64,000 bases of DNA from assembly GCA_024222295.1 (NCBI GenBank), contig JAAEPF010000021.1, forward strand, positions 1 to 64,000. The letters run 5' to 3'. The notes beneath the pieces were generated by a model. That model did no database searches. It saw nothing but the letters and a program-made list of their open reading frames with translations, and had not been told where the DNA came from. The stretch is from Actinomycetes bacterium (GTDB taxonomy: Bacteria > Actinomycetota > Acidimicrobiia > Acidimicrobiales > Microtrichaceae). The position numbers were made by a program, and so were the translations under genes. This document shows, one piece after another, positions 8,083 to 16,948 of this stretch; position 1 is the stretch's first letter, and each line of letters opens with the position of its first letter.

Positions 8083-8556
8083 TTGGGAATCTCGGTCGGC
8101 GACGTCGCTCCTCTGTTCACGTTGCCGGCCGTGGATGGTCGCAGCGGAGTCGTGTCCGAGGTCTCGCTTGCGGACCACCTCGGCTCCCCGGTCGTGCTCG
8201 TGTTCTACCCGGCCGACGACTCACCGGTGTGCACGGCACAGCTCGCCGCCTACACCTCCGAAGTCGCCCGGTTCGAGGCCCTCGACGCCACGGTGCTCGC
8301 CATCAGCCCGCAGTCGGTCGAGTCCCACAGCGCATTCGCCGAGGCCAACGGAGGATTCGGCTTCGAGTTGCTCAGCGACGAGGACCGCTCGGTGGCGGCC
8401 TCCTACGGCGGAATCGGCCTGCTCGGGCTCTACCGACGCTGTGTCTACGTGATCGACCGCGAGGGCAAGGTCGGCTGGATCCACCGCTCCATCGGCCCAG
8501 GCCTGCGCTTCCGCTCCGCCGATGACCTCGTGTCCGCGGTCGAGTCAGCTCTCTGA
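8083..8556 (+). CDS. Peroxiredoxin (AhpC/TSA superfamily, Bcp-like)
   Basis: A 157-residue thioredoxin-fold peroxidase. The peroxidatic cysteine is C50 in FYPADDSPVCTAQ, matching the PxxxTxxC active site with Ser replacing Thr, as some family members do. The resolving cysteine found five residues later in typical Bcp proteins is absent (Leu-Ala-Ala instead), so the enzyme is probably of 1-Cys type or resolved by another thiol. The start is taken as TTG at 8083, one base after the yebC stop, because the family motif (isVGdvAPlFtLpavdG) begins immediately after it; the frame stays open further upstream inside yebC. Likely translated by coupling to yebC. It ends convergently with the ABC permease gene. 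Confidence 0.88.
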   Translation: MGISVGDVAPLFTLPAVDGRSGVVSEVSLADHLGSPVVLVFYPADDSPVCTAQLAAYTSEVARFEALDATVLAISPQSVESHSAFAEANGGFGFELLSDEDRSVAASYGGIGLLGLYRRCVYVIDREGKVGWIHRSIGPGLRFRSADDLVSAVESAL

Positions 8557-8566
8557 CCCGGCCGGC

Positions 8567-8583
8567 GGCCCACCTACTGGGCC
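8567..8583. terminator. Possible bidirectional hairpin between convergent genes
   Basis: GGCCCA and TGGGCC form a perfect six-base inverted repeat around a five-base loop, and the stop codon of the minus-strand permease gene lies in the loop. No T-run follows on either strand, so termination is only a guess. Confidence 0.3.
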
Positions 8584-9473
8584 ACGCCCAGTAGCCGGTT
8601 GCGGGTCACCGATCGGACGCCCCGGTGCAGGCTGAATATCGCCACCACCCAGGCCACACCTCCGAGAATCCACCCGGCGGCGCCACCGGTGCCCATTAGC
8701 GAGCCGGTCGACTGGCTGTAGGCGAGCCCGATGAGCGGCAGCGTGATCAGCCCCGAGGCCTGCTGGGCGGCCGCAGTCGACTTCACCCGTGCCGAGAGCC
8801 GGAGCACGAGCGAGAGCGTCAGCAAGAGGAACGGTGGAATGATCCAGAGCATCATCACCCACCACTCCTGGGTGGGGAAGAACCAACCCCCGACCTCAGG
8901 GCCGACGGTCATGTTGACGATCAGCGAGTAGGTGCCGAACCCGACGATCGTCGTGACGTAGCCGGGCACGACACTGGCGATGAGCTTGCCCATGTAGATC
9001 TCGCGGGTGGATGCGGGGGAGTGGGCGAGGAACTCGCCGGTGCCACGCTCGCGCTCACCCACGATCGTGGCCGCGCCCACGGCCGTGGAGATCGTGAGGG
9101 GCACGACGACTGCAACCGGGGCGAACAGGAACACCGCGAGCGCGTAGGCGGTCCGCCCACCCGGAGTACTGCCCTGTATCTGCTCCTGGGCGGCCGGAGG
9201 CAGGATCGACAGCGAGTCGCTGATCCGCACGGCCACGTTGGTGTTCTCCACGTTGGTCAGCGTGATCAACAGTACGAACGGCACCGCCACGAAGAACAGG
9301 AAGCCGAGCGCGAGCATCGGAAGCAGGTAGTCCTTGGACCGCAGGAGCTGGCGGAGGTCGGTACGGGCAACCACCCACATGCGATGCCACTCGAACGCCG
9401 CGGTCTCGACCCTTCCGCCGCGGGGTGAGCTGTCGGGGGTGACAGCCGGTTCGGGAGAGGTCGCCGCGGTCAT
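8574..9473 (-). CDS. ABC-2 type transporter permease
   Basis: Membrane subunit of an ABC exporter, 299 residues. After a soluble N-terminus of about 45 residues with LRQLLRSKDYLL, six hydrophobic segments follow, the first around MLALGFLFFVAVPFVLLITL and the last around WILGGVAWVVAIFSLHRGV. GERERGTGEFLAHSP just after the second hydrophobic segment is the typical ABC-2 loop (the ERE/GT motif). It overlaps the ATPase gene by four bases, so the two are translationally coupled and must form one complex. Substrate unknown; similar NatAB-like or drug/lipid exporters are common. Nothing in the neighbourhood indicates what is exported. Confidence 0.88.
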   Translation of the reverse strand: MTAATSPEPAVTPDSSPRGGRVETAAFEWHRMWVVARTDLRQLLRSKDYLLPMLALGFLFFVAVPFVLLITLTNVENTNVAVRISDSLSILPPAAQEQIQGSTPGGRTAYALAVFLFAPVAVVVPLTISTAVGAATIVGERERGTGEFLAHSPASTREIYMGKLIASVVPGYVTTIVGFGTYSLIVNMTVGPEVGGWFFPTQEWWVMMLWIIPPFLLLTLSLVLRLSARVKSTAAAQQASGLITLPLIGLAYSQSTGSLMGTGGAAGWILGGVAWVVAIFSLHRGVRSVTRNRLLGVAQ

Positions 9474-10681
9474 GATTCTTCCTCCGACGGCAGGGCCGTC
9501 TGGTCGGGTAGGGGCTGCTCGGACGCAGGCCGGCCGTATTCATCGATCGCGTTGGGCACCGTGATGGTCGGCATCCGGTCGGCGGTGGTCGATCCTGGGC
9601 CCATGCCGGCGCTGGGTGCCAGCACCCCGTTGGCGACCGGGTCGAGCACAGCTTCGACCTCGCGGCCCGAGGAGCGAGCGCCGGGCGACAGCTGGCGTCG
9701 GATGAGGAAGTAGAGGTCCTCGAGCGTCGGGCTGAACGGCTCGACCCTGCTGAGGCGGACTCCATCGGCCACGAGGGCCGACACGAGGTCTGGGATGCGA
9801 CCCAGGTCGTCGAGTTCGATCCGCGCACCGGTGGCGTCGCGCCGCATGCCGAGTACTCCTGGCCAGGTGCGCATCCGTTCCAGCAGCCTCGGGTCGTCGG
9901 TGTCGATCGCCACCGCCGGATGTGGCCAGAAGCTGCGGGTGAGGTCGGCGGGCGAGCCCGAGATCAGGTCGGTGCCGCCCTCCATGATCACTATGTGGTC
10001 GGCCAGTCCTTCGGCCTCCACCAGCAGGTGGGTGCACATCACCACGGTGCGTCCGCCCGAAGTCATCTCGCGGATCAGCTCCAGCACAGCCGTCGACGAC
10101 TCGGGGTCCAGCCCGGATGTGGGCTCGTCGAACAACAGCAGCTCGGGGTCGTGCAGCACCGAGCGGGCAAGCGCCAGGCGGGTCTTCATGCCGGTCGAGT
10201 AGCCACCGACCAGCGAGTCCAGTGCCGCTCCGATTCCGAACCGCTCGGCGGCCTCGTCAATGCGCCTGTCCTTGCCCGACCGCACGCCGTAGAGCTCGGC
10301 CGCGTAGTCGAGGTTGTCGCGTCCTGACAGCCGGTCATACAGCGCCGGCTTGGCTGACACGACACCGCATCGCGGCCGCACTCGGTGGCCGTCCGCATCC
10401 GGGTCGAGGCCGAAGGTGCGCACGATCCCGCTGTCGGGTCGCAGCGCCCCGGTGATCGCCCGCACCGCAGTGGTCTTGCCGGCCCCGTTGGGGCCGAGCA
10501 CGACGGTGATCTCGCCCTCGGGCACCGTCAGGTCGAGGTTCCGCAGCGCTTCATTGGCAGCGAAGCTGTGGCCCACGCCCGCCAGCTCCACGATCGGACG
10601 GTTGGGCGGCCCCGCCGGCGGTGAAGCGGTGGCTTCGGCTGGCGCCGCGGCAGGCTGGGGTGGCGTCTCATGGTTCGTCAT
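9470..10681 (-). CDS. ABC transporter ATP-binding protein
   Basis: The 403-residue ATPase partner of the ABC-2 permease. It has a Pro/Ala-rich N-terminus of about 30 residues, Walker [10 protein letters not shown], a Q-loop region, the ABC signature in [16 protein letters not shown], Walker B with [13 protein letters not shown], and the H-loop MCTHLL. The signature is STGMK rather than the classic LSGGQ, which is common among ABC-2 exporters of this type. The C-terminal 170 residues beyond the nucleotide-binding fold contain the usual regulatory segment and a poorly conserved Pro-rich tail ending in [12 protein letters not shown] at 10681 was chosen over an in-frame start 42 bases upstream because the extra residues look non-coding. 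It is divergent from ruvC. Confidence 0.9.
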   Translation of the reverse strand: MTNHETPPQPAAAPAEATASPPAGPPNRPIVELAGVGHSFAANEALRNLDLTVPEGEITVVLGPNGAGKTTAVRAITGALRPDSGIVRTFGLDPDADGHRVRPRCGVVSAKPALYDRLSGRDNLDYAAELYGVRSGKDRRIDEAAERFGIGAALDSLVGGYSTGMKTRLALARSVLHDPELLLFDEPTSGLDPESSTAVLELIREMTSGGRTVVMCTHLLVEAEGLADHIVIMEGGTDLISGSPADLTRSFWPHPAVAIDTDDPRLLERMRTWPGVLGMRRDATGARIELDDLGRIPDLVSALVADGVRLSRVEPFSPTLEDLYFLIRRQLSPGARSSGREVEAVLDPVANGVLAPSAGMGPGSTTADRMPTITVPNAIDEYGRPASEQPLPDQTALPSEEES

Positions 10682-10782
10682 CGCAATGTGCCCATCGGTC
10701 GATGCCCGCCGTTTCTCAAGCATTCACCGAAGGGACCCATGGCACACGCCGGGGGATCCACCGCCGTTTGGGTGTCGCTGTA

Positions 10783-10788
10783 TACGAT
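10783..10788 (+). promoter_or_regulatory. -10 element (TACGAT) of leaderless ruvC promoter
   Basis: TACGAT ends seven bases before the GTG at 10796. It lies in the 114-base region between divergent genes, where a promoter is expected. Confidence 0.6.
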
Positions 10789-10795
10789 CGAACCT

Positions 10796-11293
10796 GTGTT
10801 CGTCCTGGGTGTGGATCCCGGCCTCTCGCGGTGTGGCTACTGCGTGCTCGACGCGTCGACACGGCGCAATCGAGCCGTGGCGCTCGGGGTTCTGCGAACC
10901 GACCCGGCCGCGCCCACCCCGCAACGCCTCGCCGAGCTCGCCGACGACATGCGGGCCCTGCTCGGTGAATTCGGCCCGGAGGCACTCGCGATCGAGCGGG
11001 TGCTCTTCCAGGTCAACGCGAGCACGGCAATGGGCGTCGGCCAGGCTGCCGGCGTGATCATGGCCGAGTCGGCGGCGCGTGGCATGCAGGTCGCCGAGTA
11101 CTCACCCAACGAGGTCAAGGGGGCCGTCGCCGGGTTCGGTGGCGCCGACAAGGAACAGGTCTCGAAGATGGTCCAGATCCTGCTCGAGTTGCCACAGCCC
11201 CCGAGACCGTTCGACGCGGCCGACGCGGCCGCAGTGGCGCTGGCGCACGTCGCGATGACGAGCGGCCGTGCCTGCACGGGGTCGGTGCTGTGA
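10796..11293 (+). CDS. ruvC: Crossover junction endodeoxyribonuclease RuvC
   Basis: Holliday junction resolvase, 165 residues. The four acidic catalytic residues can be placed: D7 in GVDPGLSRCGY, E67 in ALAIERVLF, and D140/D143 in PFDAADAAAVALAH. The GTG start at 10796 is supported by family length and by TACGAT ending seven bases upstream. An alternative ATG at 10739 has AAGGGA just ahead of it and would add 19 residues of no family resemblance; it cannot be excluded. RuvC overlaps ruvA by four bases (GTGA), and ruvA overlaps ruvB, so the complete RuvABC branch-migration and resolution machinery is one operon. Confidence 0.95.
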   Translation: MFVLGVDPGLSRCGYCVLDASTRRNRAVALGVLRTDPAAPTPQRLAELADDMRALLGEFGPEALAIERVLFQVNASTAMGVGQAAGVIMAESAARGMQVAEYSPNEVKGAVAGFGGADKEQVSKMVQILLELPQPPRPFDAADAAAVALAHVAMTSGRACTGSVL

Positions 11294-11886
11294 TCGGCTC
11301 GCTGCGCGGCACGGTCATCGACCGCAGCGGCACCGAGCTGCTGGTGGAGGTGGCCGGCCTGGGATACAGGGTGCAGGTCACGCCTACCGCCGCCGCTGCG
11401 CTGCCCGTCAACGACGACGTGTTCCTGCATGTTCACCACCACAGCCGCGAAGACGCCGAGGTGCTCTACGGCTTCACCACCCTCGAGGAGCGCAAGGTGT
11501 TCGAGACCCTGATCGGCACCCACGGTGTGGGCCCCGCTCTCGGCCAGGCGATCCTCTCGGTGCACGATCCGGTTGCCCTGTCCGACGCTGTGGCCAACGA
11601 CGACAGCGCTGCGCTGTGCCTGGTGCCCGGAGTGGGTCGCAAGACCGCGGCCCGGCTGCTGGTCGAGCTCAAGTCGCGGTTGGTCGTGGCTGACATCGAC
11701 GTCTCCGACGGCGGCTCGCTCGACGCTGCGGGTGCCAACCAGTCGGTCCGCGGCGACGTGCGCGAGGCGCTCGTGGGGCTCGGCTATGGCGGCGAGGAGA
11801 TCGCTGGTGTCCTCTCGGACCTGCCGGAGGGAGCCGACTCGGGCGAGGCGTTGCGAGAGGCGCTCAAGCGGCTGGCGGTCGCCTGA
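11290..11886 (+). CDS. ruvA: Holliday junction branch migration protein RuvA
   Basis: Junction-binding subunit of 198 residues that recruits RuvB. The N-terminal OB fold starts with [10 protein letters not shown], followed by two helix-hairpin-helix motifs ([10 protein letters not shown] and [16 protein letters not shown]) and, after a variable linker with SLDAAG, the C-terminal RuvB-contacting domain ending in [10 protein letters not shown]. The GTG start overlaps the ruvC stop (GTGA) and the stop overlaps the ruvB start (TGATG), so expression of the three proteins is coupled. Length and domains are normal for the family. Confidence 0.96.
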   Translation: MIGSLRGTVIDRSGTELLVEVAGLGYRVQVTPTAAAALPVNDDVFLHVHHHSREDAEVLYGFTTLEERKVFETLIGTHGVGPALGQAILSVHDPVALSDAVANDDSAALCLVPGVGRKTAARLLVELKSRLVVADIDVSDGGSLDAAGANQSVRGDVREALVGLGYGGEEIAGVLSDLPEGADSGEALREALKRLAVA

Positions 11887-12986
11887 TGGCCCGCGACGAG
11901 CTGCTCGACCCGACGGAACTGGCCGAGGACTCCGGCGCAGCGCCGCGGGCCGCTGACGAGGTCGACCTGCGCCACGGCGGCGTCGAAGCCGAAGCCGTGG
12001 CGTCGCTGCGCCCCCACCTGCTCGACGAATTCGTCGGGCAGACCGAGCTGAAGGCCCGCTTGCGGGTGATCCTGGAGGCTGCCCGTCGCCGCGAGCAGGC
12101 TTCTGACCACCTCCTGTTCGCCGGTCCACCCGGGCTCGGCAAGACGTCCCTCGCGGGCATCGTCGCCGCCGAGATGGGCGTGGAGCTCCAGGTCACATCC
12201 GGGCCTGCTCTGGAGCGTCCGGGCGACCTCGCCGCGATCCTCACCAAGCTCGAAGAGGGCGACGTGCTCTTCATCGACGAAATCCACCGGCTGTCACGCT
12301 CGGTCGAAGAGGTCCTCTATCCGGCGATGGAGGACTTCCAGCTAGACATCGTGCTGGGCAAGGGCCCGGCGGCGCGCTCGATCCGCCTCGAGATCCCGCG
12401 ATTCTGCCTTGTGGGGGCGACGACACGCACCGGACTCGTGACCGGTCCGCTTCGCGACCGGTTCGGACTGGTCGCCCGCCTCGACTACTACGACCCCGAG
12501 GACCTGGAAGCGATCGTCGTGCGAGCCGCGTCGATACTCGGCGCCACGATCGACGACGAGGGCGCCTGCGAGATCGCCGGGCGCAGCCGCGGCACGCCAC
12601 GCATCGCCAACCGGCTGCTGCGCAGGGTCCGTGACGTGGCCGAGGTCGAAGGCGATGGTTCCATCGACGGCGACATGGCCCGCGCCGGGCTCGAACTGTT
12701 CGGCATCGACGACAGGGGGCTCGACAAGGTCGACCGTGCCGTGTTGTCGAGCCTCTGTGAGCACTTCGGCGGTGGACCGGTCGGGTTGTCCACGCTCGCC
12801 ATCGCAGTCTCAGAGCCGGCGGAGACCGTCGACGAGGTCTACGAGCCCTACCTCATCCAGCAGGGTCTGCTGCTTCGCACGCCGAGGGGACGGGTCGCCA
12901 CGCCGGCGGCCTGGCGGCACCTCGGCCTGGTGCCGCCTGCATCGTCGTTCCCCACCGAGGATCCGTCACTGTTCGACAGCCAGTAG
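11886..12986 (+). CDS. ruvB: Holliday junction branch migration ATPase RuvB
   Basis: AAA+ motor of 366 residues driving branch migration together with RuvA. Visible are the N-terminal [18 protein letters not shown], Walker [10 protein letters not shown], Walker [12 protein letters not shown], sensor 1 GATTRTG, the arginine-finger region PLRDRFG, and the C-terminal winged helix with [31 protein letters not shown]. The first 40 residues are an acidic extension outside the conserved core. The gene is the last of ruvCAB. Between its stop and the next promoter lie short self-complementary GC-rich stretches but no clear terminator. Confidence 0.97.
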   Translation: MARDELLDPTELAEDSGAAPRAADEVDLRHGGVEAEAVASLRPHLLDEFVGQTELKARLRVILEAARRREQASDHLLFAGPPGLGKTSLAGIVAAEMGVELQVTSGPALERPGDLAAILTKLEEGDVLFIDEIHRLSRSVEEVLYPAMEDFQLDIVLGKGPAARSIRLEIPRFCLVGATTRTGLVTGPLRDRFGLVARLDYYDPEDLEAIVVRAASILGATIDDEGACEIAGRSRGTPRIANRLLRRVRDVAEVEGDGSIDGDMARAGLELFGIDDRGLDKVDRAVLSSLCEHFGGGPVGLSTLAIAVSEPAETVDEVYEPYLIQQGLLLRTPRGRVATPAAWRHLGLVPPASSFPTEDPSLFDSQ

Positions 12987-13030
12987 GCGGCCGGCGCCGG
13001 GCCCGGTTTCACCGCTTCGTTACCCGTCGG

Positions 13031-13036
13031 TAACAT
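13031..13036 (+). promoter_or_regulatory. -10 element (TAACAT) of leaderless acyl-CoA dehydrogenase promoter
   Basis: TAACAT ends seven bases before the ATG at 13044. TTCACC at 13008-13013, 17 bases further upstream, is a fair -35 candidate. Confidence 0.6.
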
Positions 13037-13043
13037 AGCGGCC

Positions 13044-14192
13044 ATGGAGCGCGACATATACACCGAGGAACACGAGCTGTTCCGCGAGGCCTACCGGACC
13101 TTCGTGGAGCGCGAACTGGTGCCCAACCGCGACAAGTGGCACGCGGCGGGCATCACCGACCGCGAGATCTTCGTCAAGGCGGGCGAGAGCGGCTTCCTCG
13201 CCATGGACGTGCCCGAGGAGTTCGGCGGGGCCGGGGTGAAGGACCTCCGCTACAACAACATCATCGCCCAGGAGATCTGCATGGCCGATGTGTACCCGCA
13301 CGGCATGGGCATGACCCTGCACTCCGACGTGTGCCTGCCCTACTTCACCGAGTGGACCACCGACGAGCAGAAGAAGCGCTGGTTGCCGGGCATCGCGAGC
13401 GGCGAGCAGATCACTGCGGTCGCCATGACGGAGCCCGGCATCGGGTCGGACCTCGCGTCCATGGGCACAACCGCCATCCGTGACGGCGACGAGTACGTGC
13501 TCAACGGGTCGAAGACCTTCATCACCAACGGCATCAACGCGGACCTCGTGATCGTGGCGGCCAAGACCGACCCGAGCGAGCGCCACAAGGGGATGTCGCT
13601 GCTGATCGTCGAGGCAGCGAGTGAGGGCTTCGAGCGTGGTCGCAACCTGGAGAAGATCGGGTTCCATGCCCAGGACACCGCCGAGCTGTTCTTCAACGAC
13701 GTGCGGGTCCCGGCGGAGAACCTGCTGGGCAACGAGGGCGAGGGCTTCCTGCTGCTGGTCAAGAACCTGCCCCAGGAACGGCTCTCGATCGCCATGGCGG
13801 CGGTCGCGCACGCCAGGGCAATGCTCACGTGGACCATCGAGTACGCGAAGGAGCGCCAAGCCTTCGGCCAGCCCATCGGCAACTTCCAGAACAGCCGCTT
13901 CAAGCTCGCCGAGATGCAGACCGAGATCACCATCGCCGAGGCCTTCATCGACAAGTGCATCATGGCGCTCAACGTGGGCGAACTCACCGCCGAGGAGGCG
14001 TCCATGGCCAAGTGGTGGACGACCGAACTGCAGAAGCGCACCGCGGACACCTGCGTGCAGCTCCATGGTGGGTACGGCTACATGGAGGAGTACGCGATCG
14101 CGCGTGCCTACACCGACGCCCGGGTGCCGACCATCTACGGCGGCACTACCGAGATCATGAAGGAGATCATCGGCCGCTCCATGGGCTTCTAG
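13044..14192 (+). CDS. Acyl-CoA dehydrogenase
   Basis: FAD-dependent enzyme of 382 residues that introduces the alpha-beta double bond in an acyl-CoA, passing electrons to ETF. Domains are in the usual order: N-terminal helices, the middle beta domain with AMTEPGIGSDLASM and NGSKTFITNG, and C-terminal helices with EYAKERQAFGQPI and the final IYGGTTEIMKEIIGR. The Glu that follows the Tyr in MCAD-type enzymes (YEGT) is Gly here, so the catalytic base is probably the Glu of PQERLSIA in the helix used by long-chain and isovaleryl-CoA dehydrogenases; that is inference. Substrate unknown. It starts a unit that continues into queA 13 bases later, an unusual partnership. An enoyl-CoA hydratase lies 9.5 kb downstream. 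Confidence 0.92.
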   Translation: MERDIYTEEHELFREAYRTFVERELVPNRDKWHAAGITDREIFVKAGESGFLAMDVPEEFGGAGVKDLRYNNIIAQEICMADVYPHGMGMTLHSDVCLPYFTEWTTDEQKKRWLPGIASGEQITAVAMTEPGIGSDLASMGTTAIRDGDEYVLNGSKTFITNGINADLVIVAAKTDPSERHKGMSLLIVEAASEGFERGRNLEKIGFHAQDTAELFFNDVRVPAENLLGNEGEGFLLLVKNLPQERLSIAMAAVAHARAMLTWTIEYAKERQAFGQPIGNFQNSRFKLAEMQTEITIAEAFIDKCIMALNVGELTAEEASMAKWWTTELQKRTADTCVQLHGGYGYMEEYAIARAYTDARVPTIYGGTTEIMKEIIGRSMGF

Positions 14193-14205
14193 TTCGGCAG
14201 CCGGG

Positions 14206-15279
14206 GTGCGCACCGACGACCTCGACTACGAACTGCCCGGGGAGCGGATCGCGCAGGTCCCGGTAGAGCCGCGCGACTCGGCGCGCCTCCTGGTCGATGT
14301 CGGCCCCGGCACCGAGCCCGCCGACGCCACCGTCGCGGACCTTCCTCGCCGGCTCGACCGCGGTGACCTCGTGGTGCTCAACGACACCCGCGTGCTGCCG
14401 GCCCGCGTCGCCGTGCGTCGCAGCACAGGTGGTGCAGGCGAGGTGCTGTTGCTGGAGGAGCGGGCTGACGGGCGGTGGGAGGCACTCTGCCGTCCCTCGC
14501 GCAAGATGGCCCCTGGTGATGTGGTCACCTCCGGTGGAGGTCGGATCGACTTCGAGGTGGGAGACGACCTGGGCGGCGGCCGCCGTCTCGTGCGCCCGGT
14601 GGTGAAGGGGGGTCCGTTCGTTGGCAACGACCAGGCGCCGCTGCTCGGTGCGCTCGAGGCCGAGGGCGAGCTGCCACTGCCGCCTTACATCACCGAGGCT
14701 CTCGGAGATCCAGAGCGCTACCAGACGACCTTCGCAAGACGGCCCGCCTCTGCCGCCGCGCCGACGGCAGGCCTGCACGTCACCCAGGGCTTGCTCGCCG
14801 CCCTCGCCGAACGGGGGGTGAAGGTGGCCACGGTGGAGTTGGTGGTGGGGCTCGACACGTTCCGGCCGGTCACCAGCGAGCATGTTGAGGACCATCCGAT
14901 CCACACCGAGCACTACCGCGTGCCCGAGCGCACCTGGCACGAGGTCAAGGCCACCGAGTTGGAGGGCGGAAGCGTCGTGGCGGTGGGCACCACAACGGTG
15001 AGGGCCCTGGAGTCAGTCGCCCACACGGGCAACCTGGCCGGCCGCACCGACCTGTTCATCACGCCGGGCTTCGACTTCCGGGTGGTGGACCGCATGGTCA
15101 CCAACTTCCACCTGCCCCGCTCGTCGCTGCTGGCGATGGTGCAGGCGTTCGTGGGGTCGCGCTGGCGGGAGCTTTACGCCGAAGCGATCCGGCGGGGGTA
15201 CCGGTTCCTCAGCTTCGGCGATGCCATGCTGCTGACCTGCACTGCGAGTTCACCGTCCGGCGCGACGCCGCAGGGGTGA
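14206..15279 (+). CDS. queA: S-adenosylmethionine:tRNA ribosyltransferase-isomerase QueA
   Basis: Transfers and isomerises the ribose of S-adenosylmethionine onto 7-aminomethyl-7-deazaguanine in tRNA, making epoxyqueuosine; 357 residues. Family landmarks are DYELPGERIAQVPVEPRDSARLL at the N-terminus, LVVLNDTRVLPARV, PLPPYI, TAGLHVT, VGLDTFRPV and TNFHLPRSSLLAMVQAF near the C-terminus. The GTG start is taken because the family begins with the FDYELP motif a few residues in. The gene lies directly upstream of tgt, so two consecutive modules of queuosine insertion are together. Synthesis genes for the preQ1 base are not in the window. Confidence 0.96.
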   Translation: MRTDDLDYELPGERIAQVPVEPRDSARLLVDVGPGTEPADATVADLPRRLDRGDLVVLNDTRVLPARVAVRRSTGGAGEVLLLEERADGRWEALCRPSRKMAPGDVVTSGGGRIDFEVGDDLGGGRRLVRPVVKGGPFVGNDQAPLLGALEAEGELPLPPYITEALGDPERYQTTFARRPASAAAPTAGLHVTQGLLAALAERGVKVATVELVVGLDTFRPVTSEHVEDHPIHTEHYRVPERTWHEVKATELEGGSVVAVGTTTVRALESVAHTGNLAGRTDLFITPGFDFRVVDRMVTNFHLPRSSLLAMVQAFVGSRWRELYAEAIRRGYRFLSFGDAMLLTCTASSPSGATPQG

Positions 15280-15311
15280 GTGAGGTGTGATGAGGCAATG
15301 ATGGGTGCAGC

Positions 15312-16478
15312 ATGAGGCTCGAGGTCGACGTCCAGGCGAGTGATGGTGCTGCGCGCAGGGGCACGGTGGTGACAGCCCGCGGCAGCTTCGAGGTGCCGGC
15401 GTTCATGCCGGTCGGCACCCGCGGCACGATCCGTGCGCTGAGCACCCACGAGCTGGCCTCCTTGCGCAGCTCTGAGGACGAGGCTGTTGATGTGATGCTG
15501 GCCAACACCTACCACCTCATGCTGCGTCCCGGCGCCGAGGTGGTCGCACGGCTGGGTGGCCTGCACGCGTTCAGCGGATGGGGCGGGCACATGCTCACCG
15601 ACTCCGGTGGCTACCAGGTGTTCTCGCTCGATCCACGCGTGACCGAGGAGGGGGCGGAGTTCCGGTCCGCCTACGACGGGTCCACGCACATGCTCACGCC
15701 GGAGGGTGCCGTTCACACCCAGGAGCTGCTCGGCGCCGACATCCAGATGGTGCTCGATGTTTGCGCGCCCCTTCCCTCGGACCGGCGAACGCTCGGCGCG
15801 GCCGTGGATCGCACGCTGCGGTGGGCCGAGCGTGCCCGGGGGTCCCACCGGCGCACCGGGGACCAGGCGCTCTTCGGCATCGTGCAGGGCGGGGCCGATC
15901 CCGAGCTGCGGGCGGACGCAGCCACCCGCACGGTGGCACTCGACTTCGACGGGTATGCAGTCGGTGGCCTGTCGGTGGGGGAGACCCGCGAGGACATGCT
16001 GCCGGCACTCGAAGCGGCCGTGGCCCACCTGCCGGCCGACCAGCCCCGCTACCTGATGGGAGTGGGAGATCCGGTGTCGATCGTGGAGGCCGTGGCCCGC
16101 GGGGTCGACATGTTCGACTGCGTGCTGCCCACCAGGCTGGCCAGGCACGGCACCTTGCTCACCGACGGCGGCCGGCTCAACATCAAACGTGCCGAGTTCG
16201 CGGACAGCGACCTCCCCGTCAGCGGCGAATGCCGGTGCCCCACCTGCACCGGCTACCCCAGGGGTTACCTGCGACACCTGATGGCCGTGGGGGAACCGGC
16301 CGCAAAGACGTTGTGCACCATCCACAACCTGACCTGGATGCTGGACCTCGTGTCGTCGATACGCAGTGCCATCACCGCCGGCACCCTCGCAGAGCTGCGC
16401 TCCCGCCTCGCCGCAGCGCATGGCGACATGGCCCCGGGCACAGCAGAGGATTCGGGGCGGGGCGGGCGAAGGTCCTAG
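15312..16478 (+). CDS. tgt: tRNA-guanine transglycosylase
   Basis: Exchanges guanine 34 of GUN-anticodon tRNAs for preQ1; 388 residues. The catalytic residues are visible in TDSGGYQVFSL (general acid/base Asp) and GVDMFDCVLPTRLARHG (nucleophile Asp), and zinc is held by the Cys cluster CRCPTC and the His of TIHNL further on. The substrate pocket motif GGLSVGE is present. The C-terminal 20 residues are Gly/Arg-rich and not conserved. ATG at 15312 was chosen; the short gap after queA has no convincing ribosome binding site. Its TAG stop is the beginning of the probable -10 element of yajC. Confidence 0.96.
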   Translation: MRLEVDVQASDGAARRGTVVTARGSFEVPAFMPVGTRGTIRALSTHELASLRSSEDEAVDVMLANTYHLMLRPGAEVVARLGGLHAFSGWGGHMLTDSGGYQVFSLDPRVTEEGAEFRSAYDGSTHMLTPEGAVHTQELLGADIQMVLDVCAPLPSDRRTLGAAVDRTLRWAERARGSHRRTGDQALFGIVQGGADPELRADAATRTVALDFDGYAVGGLSVGETREDMLPALEAAVAHLPADQPRYLMGVGDPVSIVEAVARGVDMFDCVLPTRLARHGTLLTDGGRLNIKRAEFADSDLPVSGECRCPTCTGYPRGYLRHLMAVGEPAAKTLCTIHNLTWMLDLVSSIRSAITAGTLAELRSRLAAAHGDMAPGTAEDSGRGGRRS

Positions 16479-16481
16479 CAT
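16476..16481 (+). promoter_or_regulatory. -10 element (TAGCAT) upstream of yajC
   Basis: TAGCAT ends nine bases before the GTG of yajC, allowing a zero to two base leader. TTCGGG at 16451-16456 lies 19 bases upstream. The TAG of tgt forms its first three bases. Confidence 0.45.
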
Positions 16482-16490
16482 CCAATCCCT

Positions 16491-16943
16491 GTGACACTCG
16501 AACTTCTCGCAAGTGGTGGTGACACGGGAGGCAGCCCCCTGGGCCTGCTCATCCTGTTGTTGCCGATTGCCGCAATCATCTTCCTGACAGTCGTGCCCCA
16601 GCGGCGTCAGCGCGCCAAGCAGGCCGCGCTGATGTCGAACCTCGAGGTGGGCGACGAAGTCGTCACCATCGGTGGCATTCACGGCGTCATCAACCACATC
16701 GAGGATGACGTCGTACACCTCGAGGTCGACGACGACGTGGTCATGAAGATCGGGCTCGGAGCAGTCAGCCGCAAGGCCGCGGAGCCGGATCCGAACTCGC
16801 CCGCATCCCGACAGCGCGGGGGCATCATGGGCGCCCTGATGGGTGGAGGTGCAGCCGATTCCGCTGCGTCCTCCGACCCGGACGGTGACTCCGAGGGCCA
16901 GTCCGAGGGTGATGCCGCCGGAGACGGCGACCAGGACGACTGA
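16491..16943 (+). CDS. yajC: Preprotein translocase accessory subunit YajC
   Basis: Small single-helix membrane protein (150 residues) that associates with SecDF at the translocon. A helix (LGLLILLLPIAAIIFLTVV, about 18-36) is followed by QRRQRAKQAALMSNLEVGDEVVTIGGIHGVI, the family core with its small beta-rich domain. The C-terminal 50 residues are an acidic, Ser/Asp/Gly-rich tail that is longer than in E. coli YajC and ends in GDGDQDD. The GTG start sits next to a likely promoter. secD follows after five bases and secF overlaps secD, so the three form an operon. Confidence 0.93.
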   Translation: MTLELLASGGDTGGSPLGLLILLLPIAAIIFLTVVPQRRQRAKQAALMSNLEVGDEVVTIGGIHGVINHIEDDVVHLEVDDDVVMKIGLGAVSRKAAEPDPNSPASRQRGGIMGALMGGGAADSAASSDPDGDSEGQSEGDAAGDGDQDD

Positions 16944-16948
16944 ACCTG

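Noticed and set aside
10739-10795. ATG at 10739 with AAGGGA as the start of ruvC
   Set aside because: Would add 19 residues without resemblance to RuvC and would include the TACGAT promoter element; kept only as an alternative.
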